Part shown: in pieces, positions 1 through 5,057 of the stretch
Position numbering within the stretch: the stretch's first letter is position 1
Layout: each line of letters opens with the position of its first letter
NCBI GenBank assembly: GCA_023411715.1
Contig: JAEYOM010000177.1
Span: forward strand, 1 to 17,752
Direction of reading: 5' to 3'
Origin: Bacillota bacterium
GTDB lineage: Bacteria > Bacillota > Clostridia > Acetivibrionales > DTU013
Length of the DNA stretch: 17,752 nucleotides
Translations under genes and position numbers: made by a program
Notes under the pieces: generated by a model
The model's database searches: none
Seen by the model: the letters and a program-made list of their open reading frames with translations, nothing else
What the model was told of the DNA's origin: nothing

Positions 1-189
1 GCCAAGCCGGGCAGCGATTTGGATTTTCGGATTGACAAAGGTCGTATCCGTGGATTGTTTGCCCTCGGCGGGCTGTATGCTGATCTCGAAGAAGCTTTCG
101 GCGTACCTGTAGATCTGCTCACCACCGATAGTCTGGACGAAGCTTTCAGGAAAGAAATTGCATCCGAGGAGGTACAGATTTATGGATAA
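1..189 (+). CDS. MntA-type nucleotidyltransferase antitoxin, C-terminal part (cut by window start)
   Basis: The first frame is open from base 1 to a TAA at 187-189 and gives 62 residues. The visible part starts at AKPGSDLDFRIDKG, whose DLD is the DxD metal-binding pair of the minimal nucleotidyltransferase (MNT) fold; the preceding GS of the GSx10DxD motif would lie outside the window. Later residues (GLYADLEEAFGVPVDLLT) match the usual second half of these small proteins. In the known MntA/HepT systems the MNT protein neutralises the HEPN ribonuclease by transferring AMP to a tyrosine next to its catalytic motif. The next gene, a HEPN protein, starts 8 bases before this stop, the usual operon layout. 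The partner is truncated here, so this antitoxin may have no active toxin to control. Confidence 0.85.
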   Translation, partial: AKPGSDLDFRIDKGRIRGLFALGGLYADLEEAFGVPVDLLTTDSLDEAFRKEIASEEVQIYG

Positions 190-361
190 AGCTAAGAAGG
201 ATTTGAGCATCATAGAGCATATCCTTGTGTACTGTGCTGAGATCGAGCAGACTGTTGCCCGTTTTGGCGATAACTTTGAAAGCTTTGAAACGGATAAGAT
301 TTACCGTAATGCTGCTACCATGTGTATTCTTCAGATTGGCGAGCTGGCTGATCGGCGGTAA
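182..361 (+). pseudogene. HepT-like HEPN toxin (DUF86), C-terminally truncated
   Basis: The ATG at 182 overlaps the MntA stop and begins MDKAKKDLSIIEHILVYC. The protein continues through RFGDNFESFETDKIYRNAA and CILQIGELAD, all typical of the first half of HepT/DUF86 HEPN toxins. It then ends abruptly as RR-stop, at about 59 residues against a usual 110-120. The lost half would carry the RX4HXY motif (often RNxxAHDY), which is the catalytic RNase site and the target of AMPylation by MntA. I therefore infer an inactive remnant. The break lies just after the GELAD codons at about 355-361, where homology gives way to AT-rich sequence leading into the minus-strand toxin-antitoxin pair. I saw no displaced 3' half elsewhere in the window. 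Confidence 0.8.
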
Positions 362-404
362 AACAAATCAAATCAATCACCCCGGTTCCACAAACAAATA
401 TATA

Positions 405-1046
405 TCATTCAAACAAATCTTCAATCCTACACCCCAGCGCCTGCGCCAGGCTCTGCAGCGATGACGCCTGCGCTTTATTAATGTCATTTTGCTTCTGCTC
501 ATAAAGCTGAATCATGCGCAGAGCAACACCTGAAGCTTCGGCAAGCTCCTTCTGTGAGAGGCCACGAGCTTTCCTCAGCCGGACTAAATTGGTTTCGCTC
601 TTCTTTTTACTTTCGGTCAAAACCTCATCCGCTACGGAAACAAACTTATTTATATCGGCCTCGTGAAGGGTGGGGTACATGTTCAGCATCTCGGAAAAAG
701 GCAAAGCCTTATGAATTTCCTCGAAGCTGTGTCCCGAATACCATTGATAATAGGCATAAGCCCAGGCTGCCCAATAGACAGGAGAACGGTCAAAGCGCGG
801 CGTAGGAATTACATCCACAGACTGACCGGTTGTAATCAAAATGACTTCGCGGGCAAGTTCAACCCCGCTTTTCCCTGCAATATATTTTGGATTGCCTCTG
901 CCGAATTCATCCACAAGCCCGGACTGCAAGAACAACATGAAGAATTCATCCGGTTCGTAGTTCAGATCGGAAACTGCATAGACCATCATCGCCGCAAGGG
1001 TTTTCTGCGCTTTATTCAGGTAGGATTCTTTGTAAGCGCGGGTCAT
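405..1046 (-). CDS. Composite antitoxin/regulator with C-terminal XRE-type HTH, partner of DUF3990 toxin
   Basis: The product is 213 residues. Residues about 155-213 (LRKARGLSQKELAEASGV, then RMIQLYEQKQNDINKAQ, ending LGCRIEDLFE) form a Cro/C1 (XRE) DNA-binding domain. The N-terminal 75 residues (DLNYEPDEFFMLFLQSGLVD, KYIAGKSGVELAREVI) resemble the small DUF3791-type proteins that often accompany DUF3990 toxins. The middle segment (TPRFDRSPVYWAAWAYAYYQ, SEMLNMYPTLHEADI) is a conserved block I associate with these antitoxins. The ATG at 1046 has a GGAG-type site just upstream and overlaps the end of the toxin gene by 35 bases, which suggests translational coupling. By analogy with type II systems it should neutralise the toxin and repress the shared promoter through the palindromes at 1724-1777. 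The DUF3791 resemblance is from memory and less certain than the HTH. Confidence 0.85.
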   Translation of the reverse strand: MTRAYKESYLNKAQKTLAAMMVYAVSDLNYEPDEFFMLFLQSGLVDEFGRGNPKYIAGKSGVELAREVILITTGQSVDVIPTPRFDRSPVYWAAWAYAYYQWYSGHSFEEIHKALPFSEMLNMYPTLHEADINKFVSVADEVLTESKKKSETNLVRLRKARGLSQKELAEASGVALRMIQLYEQKQNDINKAQASSLQSLAQALGCRIEDLFE

Positions 1047-1701
1047 CGTTTTTCATCTCCTCTCTAAGGATATCCAGCACGTACAGGTCATTCTTCAATG
1101 TCTTATTATCTCTTTTCCTGCTTTGATATTCCTGGCGGGCAAGGTTGTCTCTGCTCATACGCTTAATGTGATATTCCTGATAGCTTGCCGCTTCATAGCT
1201 TTCAAAATGGATTTGCTCAAAAGCCTTTGGAGAAATCAAAACCACTTGCTCGCCAAGAGCTCCAAGACGCATAGCCTCGCTTAAATCGCGCAAAGAAAGG
1301 ATTCCGCTGATAAAATCCTCCGCAAAGGAGAAATATGAATCATCAGCCCTGTAGCCTATAATGTAATCCTTCCCTGCCAGAACCGGCATAAAAGTCTGAA
1401 TGACATAATCCCGCGCCTGCAAGGCAAGTGCTGCAGACATATCAAAAGTGCGGTTTTTAAGCAGCATAGCCAGCCAGTTTAATATGTGATAGCCGCCACC
1501 AGAAAGGTGAAGCAAAGAAAGCCCTTTGGTATTCAGGGTATATTTATTGGCGAAACCGTCCTTCTGCGTCGGACATGCCCACTCTTTGGCCAAGTCCAGA
1601 CTTTCTGTGCAATAAAATCCCTGCCCGTAATCATTATATGACTTGCCTTTGCCAAGCTCGGGCTGCTTCACGATTTGAGGCGAGCCATGATATATAATCA
1701 T
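1012..1701 (-). CDS. DUF3990 family ADP-ribosyltransferase-like toxin
   Basis: From the ATG at 1701 the product is 229 residues, beginning MIIYHGSPQIVKQPELGKGK. An AGGAGG site lies about 7 bases upstream; a longer in-frame start at 1743 would fall inside the operator and lacks such a site. DUF3990 hallmarks are present: YHGS at 4-7, YNDYGQGFYCTES at 22-34, GYRADDSYFSF around 117-126 and LGEQVVL around 149-155. DUF3990 belongs to the ADP-ribosyltransferase superfamily, and His5, Tyr30 and Glu151 are plausible members of an H-Y-E type triad (inference). It is the first gene of a two-gene operon and overlaps the HTH antitoxin gene downstream, so the order is toxin first, antitoxin second. The target molecule cannot be told from sequence. 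Confidence 0.85.
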   Translation of the reverse strand: MIIYHGSPQIVKQPELGKGKSYNDYGQGFYCTESLDLAKEWACPTQKDGFANKYTLNTKGLSLLHLSGGGYHILNWLAMLLKNRTFDMSAALALQARDYVIQTFMPVLAGKDYIIGYRADDSYFSFAEDFISGILSLRDLSEAMRLGALGEQVVLISPKAFEQIHFESYEAASYQEYHIKRMSRDNLARQEYQSRKRDNKTLKNDLYVLDILREEMKNDDPRLQRILPE

Positions 1702-1723
1702 AGTGAAGTCCTCCTGTAAAAAA

Positions 1724-1741
1724 GTATCGCCACAACGATAC
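1724..1741. promoter_or_regulatory. Palindromic operator O1 of the DUF3990 operon
   Basis: GTATCG and CGATAC arms are separated by six bases (CCACAA). The site lies between the predicted transcription start and the toxin ATG, where bound repressor would block transcription. The core resembles the neighbouring palindrome at 1762-1777. The HTH antitoxin is the likely ligand (inference). Confidence 0.6.
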
Positions 1742-1757
1742 ACTATTATACAGCCTT

Positions 1758-1786
1758 AGTATATCGTTATGACGATACTTTGTCAA
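1758..1786 (-). promoter_or_regulatory. Sigma-A type promoter of the DUF3990 toxin-antitoxin operon
   Basis: On the minus strand a perfect TTGACA at 1786-1781 is followed, after exactly 17 bases, by TATACT at 1763-1758. The predicted start of transcription is near 1751, giving a leader of about 50 bases before the ATG at 1701. The spacer holds the second palindromic operator. Confidence 0.8.
1762..1777. promoter_or_regulatory. Palindromic operator O2 inside the promoter spacer
   Basis: TATCGT and ACGATA arms with a four-base centre (TATG). The site occupies the region between the -35 and -10 boxes, so bound protein would exclude RNA polymerase. It includes the octamer ATCGTTAT, which recurs in the repeat array at 1831-1995. 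Confidence 0.65.
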
Positions 1787-1830
1787 TGGAGAAAGCTTCG
1801 ATTAGGTCGGCTCAAATTGAAATAACACAT

Positions 1831-1995
1831 TAATCGTTATCGAATCGTTACAATCGTAATTATATAACGATTCCATAACGATTCTGCAACGATTGCAGAT
1901 AACCCTTAGAAATGCCAAGGTTTCAGGGCCAATTTCGGTCGTCAAAGTTCCACTAAAATATTACGATTCGTTTTAATCGTTATTCAAAAACGATT
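1831..1995. repeat. Iteron-like array of ATCGTTAT / ATAACGAT repeats
   Basis: Core hexamers AATCGT occur at 1832, 1843 and 1852, and the inverse ACGATT at 1867, 1878 and 1889. The last three start exactly 11 bases apart, about one helical turn. After a gap come ACGATT at 1963, AATCGT at 1975 and ACGATT at 1990. The full octamer ATCGTTAT or its complement is at 1833-1840, 1864-1871, 1875-1882 and 1976-1983, and also in promoter operator O2. The arrangement is a block facing one way followed by a block facing the other. There is no gene in this stretch of about 280 bases. A cooperative binding platform for the HTH antitoxin is the simplest reading; a centromere-like or replication iteron set is an alternative. 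Confidence 0.75.
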
Positions 1996-2003
1996 CTAGC
2001 ACT

Positions 2004-2040
2004 GATTCTAACCATTCTCGTCAGAGAATGTGTTAGAATC
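2004..2040. terminator. Long hairpin downstream of the ATPase/TOPRIM operon
   Basis: A 37-base near-perfect inverted repeat: GATTCTAAC plus CATTCTC pair with GAGAATG plus GTTAGAATC around a short loop, with a single bulged base. It lies about 30 bases beyond the TOPRIM gene's stop at 2069, so it probably ends that minus-strand transcript. The T-run is on the plus-strand side (2042-2046). On the minus strand a TTTTT tract follows only some 14 bases later, so a purely protein-binding role is also possible. Confidence 0.5.
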
Positions 2041-2068
2041 ACTTTTTAGCTTTCTTCTGCCACAAAGA

Positions 2069-2797
2069 TTATAGAATCAGCTTGGGATTGTAATCGGGGA
2101 TGAAGAAAGGACAGGTGCTGAGGACGGCAACTTTGTGTTCCTCCATGAGCAGCACAAGCTGAGCTGTCAGGATTTGTGCTTGTCCCGGTAAGTATTCTGA
2201 AACTTTTTCTTCATGTGTGATGCTTCGTACCTTATCGATATTCTGCCGTATGACAATATTACATTCAACTCTGTCGGCGGCAAATTTAGTATAATCATGA
2301 TTTCTGTTTTCCCGGTTGACACGCATTTTATAAGTACCTGCCTGTAACTCCTCCAAAGTCGCAAAGCGATTGTTGTATTGCTCATCGGGGATTGATGACA
2401 TATGGTAAAATGCCTCAACCATTGGATAACTCAGATATAGCTTTCCCATATCGGAGGATTCCACAAAATATTCCGCCATGCGCCGAATTTTTTCCGGTGA
2501 AAAATCGGGTGCATGCGGATCAAAATCGAAGATCAAAAGGATATCAGAATATGAGGCATCAAATATCGCCTTCTTGCTTGGATCAATTTCCCGGGCCTTT
2601 AGAATTTGCAAAAGGTCTACCATTGAAGGATCATTTTCAGCAAACATCTCGCCGTAAAGGGTATAAATATTGGTGCCATAGGAGACAATCTCATATTTCA
2701 CATCAATATTATAAATAGCAAGTAGCTTTTCCATAAGCCTTGCGTCTGTCCTTGCCCCTTCCACCAGTACGAGTATCTTTCGTTTGCTCTCAGACAT
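2069..2797 (-). CDS. TOPRIM-like nuclease subunit of an ATPase/TOPRIM defence-type pair
   Basis: About 242 residues from the ATG at 2797, which overlaps the ATPase stop by 8 bases and has GGTGAG just upstream; a GTG at 2806 is the alternative start. The N-terminus (ILVLVEGARTDARLMEKLL) has the TOPRIM motif-1 glutamate at Glu13. SDILLIFDFDPHAPD has the DxD pair at Asp91 and Asp93. A further acidic residue stands in YPMVEAFYHM (Glu128). TOPRIM proteins of this size paired with AAA ATPases occur in AbiLii/RloB and AriB (PARIS, DUF4435) systems, where they act as nucleases released or activated on phage sensing. I cannot assign it to one of these families with certainty. The C-terminal half (about 150-242) shows no motif I recognise. 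Confidence 0.7.
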   Translation of the reverse strand: MSESKRKILVLVEGARTDARLMEKLLAIYNIDVKYEIVSYGTNIYTLYGEMFAENDPSMVDLLQILKAREIDPSKKAIFDASYSDILLIFDFDPHAPDFSPEKIRRMAEYFVESSDMGKLYLSYPMVEAFYHMSSIPDEQYNNRFATLEELQAGTYKMRVNRENRNHDYTKFAADRVECNIVIRQNIDKVRSITHEEKVSEYLPGQAQILTAQLVLLMEEHKVAVLSTCPFFIPDYNPKLIL

Positions 2798-3887
2798 CAA
2801 ACTCACCGCTCATATACAGTTTTTCAAGGTTATGCCCTTCCCGTAATTCACGTTCGGTTGCATTGGCAAAGGAAGTCAGTTTATTTCCGGTCAGAATGAA
2901 ATAGCAGTCGGGGCGCATAATCCGATTTGAAAGCAGATTTGTATTATGTGAAGTCAAAATTGTCTGGAAGCCTTTCATTTCCTCCAATAACTTCACAATA
3001 GTTTCCGCCAGCTCATAATGATAAAATGCATCAAATTCATCAACAAACATCAACGAAACATCTGCAGCAGTTTTATTCCAGTAGAAAAAAGTATATAAAG
3101 CCCTGGTGCCACTGGATGCCACCTTAAAGAAGGGCAGCGGAATACGGCTGTCAAAATACAAACGCATCTTACCATCCGAGTCCTTCTTTGCAACCAATTT
3201 TTCTTTGAGGCCTGCTTTTAGCAGAAAAGCCTCCAACTCTTTCAGCATGTTCCCTTCAAAGATAAAATCATAATAATCATTACTTTTGGCTTTGTAACCA
3301 ATATATCTGTTTTCATCCAGACTGCGGAACCAGAGCATTCGGGAAACAAAACGCAGCATCCGGTAAAGAGGATGCTCATCCGCCAAAGCAGAATTAGAGA
3401 CGGCATACTTCAAAATCGAGTCGTTTCCGCGGAAAGAAAGGTTCAGCGTGGGCATCAGGGCTTCCAGCCCGGACAGGTCGCCCCGCTTATCTTCATAATC
3501 GTATTGAAATAACAGCTTCTCATCTATCAAAACAGTTTCATACAGCAAATTCTGATTTTCATTTTTACGGTAACGATAATCAATTTCGCCTGTACTGAAA
3601 GAAAATACATAGTGAAATTCAGCAAAGCCTGTCTTATTATTAACATTCAGATAGTACTCATAAAGGCCTGGAGTGACGTTGTTCGTGGTAAGGTGCGAAA
3701 CAATATCAAACATGGCAAGACCAAGATTGGACTTGCCTACTGCATTTTTGCCGTATATAATCGTTTTTTCAAGCAGACCGTCCGACACGCAGGAGTTATT
3801 AAACTTATAGTCCCTGACATCTGAAAAATCAAATCGAACTGTGTTCTCAAAATTCTTAAATCCAGTTACTTCAAACAGTTTCAGCAT
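2790..3887 (-). CDS. AAA-family (AAA_15/AAA_21 type) ATPase, sensor subunit of a defence-type pair
   Basis: 365 residues from the ATG at 3887, preceded by GGTGG five bases upstream; an ATG at 3890 and a GTG at 3896 are alternatives. The order is SMC/ABC-like: N-terminal MLKLFEVTGFKNFENTVRF, Walker A GKNAVGKS at about 46-53, signature-like SSGTRALYTF at 258-267, Walker B LMFVDE at 279-284, and an H-loop LTSHNTN with His314. The C-terminal HNLEKLYMSGEF is a mark of the RloA/AbiLi group of ATPases. The next gene overlaps by 8 bases and encodes a TOPRIM-like protein, so the two should form one complex. Family members serve in phage defence (AbiL, PARIS); that role here is inferred from the pair and the setting among toxin-antitoxin genes. 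Confidence 0.8.
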   Translation of the reverse strand: MLKLFEVTGFKNFENTVRFDFSDVRDYKFNNSCVSDGLLEKTIIYGKNAVGKSNLGLAMFDIVSHLTTNNVTPGLYEYYLNVNNKTGFAEFHYVFSFSTGEIDYRYRKNENQNLLYETVLIDEKLLFQYDYEDKRGDLSGLEALMPTLNLSFRGNDSILKYAVSNSALADEHPLYRMLRFVSRMLWFRSLDENRYIGYKAKSNDYYDFIFEGNMLKELEAFLLKAGLKEKLVAKKDSDGKMRLYFDSRIPLPFFKVASSGTRALYTFFYWNKTAADVSLMFVDEFDAFYHYELAETIVKLLEEMKGFQTILTSHNTNLLSNRIMRPDCYFILTGNKLTSFANATERELREGHNLEKLYMSGEFDV

Positions 3888-3908
3888 CATACCCACCCTT
3901 TCAGTATC

Positions 3909-3937
3909 ATTTTACTGTCCCAAAGATAAAAAGTCAA
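3909..3937 (-). promoter_or_regulatory. Promoter of the ATPase/TOPRIM operon
   Basis: On the minus strand TTGACT at 3937-3932 and TAAAAT at 3914-3909 are separated by 17 bases. The predicted start lies near 3902, leaving a very short leader that holds little beyond the ribosome site at 3900-3893. A perfect palindrome starts 8 bases upstream of the -35 box. Confidence 0.6.
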
Positions 3938-3944
3938 GAATTTC

Positions 3945-3981
3945 CGTAAAATAATTACGGTATATCCGTAATTATTTTACG
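3945..3981. repeat. Perfect 16-bp palindrome upstream of the ATPase promoter
   Basis: CGTAAAATAATTACGG at 3945-3960 is repeated as its exact complement CCGTAATTATTTTACG at 3966-3981 around TATAT. Its position just upstream of the -35 box suggests a regulator site. It is too AT-rich and lacks a T-tract in the right place for a normal terminator. No gene in the window is an obvious ligand. Confidence 0.8.
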
Positions 3982-4073
3982 ACGAAATTTGCTCGTTTAT
4001 ACCGAAAGGCGCAATTTTATTCTATTCTCCATAAACGAATGGGTTAGCTTTGATCTTCGAAACACAAAAAATG

Positions 4074-4120
4074 CAACGACTTTTCGAAATTAAAATACAC
4101 TTTTTACAACGACTTTTCGA
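4074..4120. repeat. 14-bp direct repeat pair CAACGACTTTTCGA
   Basis: Identical copies lie at 4074-4087 and 4107-4120, 33 bases apart (about three helical turns), in the non-coding region right of the ATPase promoter. Each contains the self-complementary TCGA. A binding site for a recombination or regulatory protein is possible; nothing more can be read from the sequence. Confidence 0.7.
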
Positions 4121-4138
4121 CATTATATTTTGCTTTAA

Positions 4139-4188
4139 GGTTATAACCGCAAAACTTCTCATATATAGATACTTTTGCGGTTATAACC
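4139..4188. repeat. Perfect 16-bp inverted repeat containing two GGTTATAACC palindromes
   Basis: GGTTATAACCGCAAAA at 4139-4154 and its exact complement at 4173-4188 flank an 18-base AT-rich centre. Each arm also holds the complete 10-bp palindrome GGTTATAACC, so the site offers two identical two-fold sites facing each other. It lies 25 bases left of the integrase-arm-like repeats and no gene overlaps it. It may belong to the recombination region of an integrated element. Confidence 0.8.
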
Positions 4189-4212
4189 CTATAAACTTTT
4201 TAGCGCACGTAA

Positions 4213-4239
4213 ATGCTAACACCTTGCTAACAAATATCC
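4213..4239. repeat. Integrase-arm-like repeat, copy A
   Basis: TGCTAACA occurs twice within 27 bases (ATGCTAACA, then TTGCTAACAAATATCC). Almost the same block recurs at 5627-5654. In clostridial integrative elements, tandem TGCTAACA-type repeats usually lie between the integrase gene and the tRNA 3' end used as attachment site, where the integrase N-terminal domain binds. Here a tRNA-Ser 3' end follows about 170 bases later but there is no integrase gene. Confidence 0.65.
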
Positions 4240-4364
4240 AAAAAACGTGCTGGAACCATCATTTTCCCCGAAACCTCACCCTGCCCGCTCCATCGCCCTC
4301 AACCCCGCGCCGCTTAGCCATTTTCCCCCGCACCACTACGCCATTTGCCCCGCTCCACCAAGCA

Positions 4365-4396
4365 CCCAACAGCACCCCAAAATCCCCCTCGAACCC
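4365..4396 (-). other. G-quadruplex motif on the minus strand within a C-rich tract
   Basis: The plus strand has C-runs at 4365-4367, 4375-4378, 4384-4388 and 4394-4396, separated by 7, 5 and 5 bases, so the minus strand fits the G3+N1-7 rule for a quadruplex. The whole stretch from about 4255 to 4400 is strongly C-rich and G-poor on the plus strand, unlike the AT-rich DNA left of it. It lies between the arm-like repeats and the tRNA-Ser fragment. Confidence 0.55.
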
Positions 4397-4409
4397 TCAA
4401 TTTCAACAA

Positions 4410-4465
4410 CTCGAAATCAGTTTGTCGGAAACGGCACGCGGGTTCGAATCCCGCCCTCTCCGCCA
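4410..4465 (+). other. tRNA-Ser(CGA) 3' fragment, probable attachment (att) site
   Basis: The segment starts at the anticodon loop CTCGAAA (anticodon CGA at 4412-4414). It continues with a 4-bp variable arm closed by a GAAA loop, a perfect T arm (GCGGG, TTCGAAT, CCCGC), the 3' acceptor strand CCTCTCC, discriminator G and an encoded CCA at 4463-4465. The upstream 5' half (acceptor GGAGAGG, D arm, 5' anticodon stem) is absent: the bases before 4410 do not pair. A break at the anticodon loop is where tyrosine integrases usually cross over, so this is best read as the att end left by an element whose other end carries the complete tRNA, expected to the left of the window. Confidence 0.75.
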
Positions 4466-4593
4466 TTTTTGAAGCATCGGGGCTTAAACTGTAAAGTGGA
4501 ATTTCAGGAAATGAAGGAGTTAACTGATAGAGCACTTCACCCGCTCCAATTTGCAGAAATATGCTCCAGATTTCTGTATAAATGTTCCCTGTT

Positions 4594-4848
4594 TTATAGA
4601 AATTCATCGTATATAATGATGATGGATGAAAAGCAGTCAGTAAAGGCCTCGAGCATTTCAAGATATTCTGCGATGGCCTGGCAATTCGTTGCCCCTCATA
4701 GCTGGCGAGATACTCAGCCAGTGATTCATTGGGAATTGCCGTAATAATTCGTAGCTTGTATGTTTCCACCTAACGCCCAGTTGTTGATAGTAGTGTCGAT
4801 ACAGCCCGTCAGCTCCGTTGCCTGTTTGGTTGTTAGCATATCAGACAT
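4594..4848 (-). pseudogene. Decayed small HTH (excisionase-like) gene
   Basis: From an ATG at 4848 the minus strand reads MSDMLTTKQATELTGC, then DTTINNWALGGNIQAT, the pattern of a small MerR/excisionase-type helix-turn-helix, and stops at 4726. A second frame then gives PNESLAEYLASYEGQRIA and a third AIAEYLEMLEAFTDCF to a TAA at 4594, as if one gene had suffered at least two frameshifts. It sits just right of the tRNA-Ser fragment, where an element's accessory gene would be. The joining of the three frames is my inference, and the latter two fragments are unidentified. Confidence 0.35.
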
Positions 4849-5002
4849 ATACGCCCATTGCAGACTATTATTGTGGCAAAAACCAGGAGCCGTGCAGCAT
4901 GGTATTACTCCACGAAATGCACAGGATAATCTCTCTCCTTCAGTCACGGTCACCTCCTTTTGCGCATGAAAAAAACGCCCAATCGGACGACATGAATAAA
5001 TC

Positions 5003-5031
5003 TTGTGAAATGTATATAATAATGCTATAAT
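5003..5031 (+). promoter_or_regulatory. Promoter of the Phd/RelE operon
   Basis: TTGTGA at 5003-5008 and TATAAT at 5026-5031 are 17 bases apart. A second TATAAT lies at 5015-5020. ATGTA at 5010-5014 and TACAT at 5036-5040 form a loose inverted pair around the -10 box, a possible site for antitoxin autorepression. Confidence 0.6.
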
Positions 5032-5057
5032 GATGTACATGAAGGGAGGCAACAATC

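Noticed and set aside
1702..1743. Longer start for the DUF3990 gene at 1743
   Set aside because: It would place the N-terminus inside the operator, has no ribosome site, and adds residues not seen in the family, which starts at the MIIYHGS motif.
1831..1995. CRISPR array
   Set aside because: The repeats are only 6-8 bases, partly inverted, with spacing of 9-15 bases; there are no unique 30-base spacers and no cas genes.
4050..4472. 140-codon plus-strand frame over the att region
   Set aside because: It runs through inverted repeats, the C-rich tract and the tRNA fragment, has low-complexity Pro/Ser-rich composition and resembles no family.
4314..4769. 151-codon minus-strand frame with the residues MAERAGFEPACRF
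   Set aside because: This is the well-known false protein made by reading a tRNA 3' end backwards; it crosses the tRNA-Ser fragment and the C-rich tract, and has no ribosome site.
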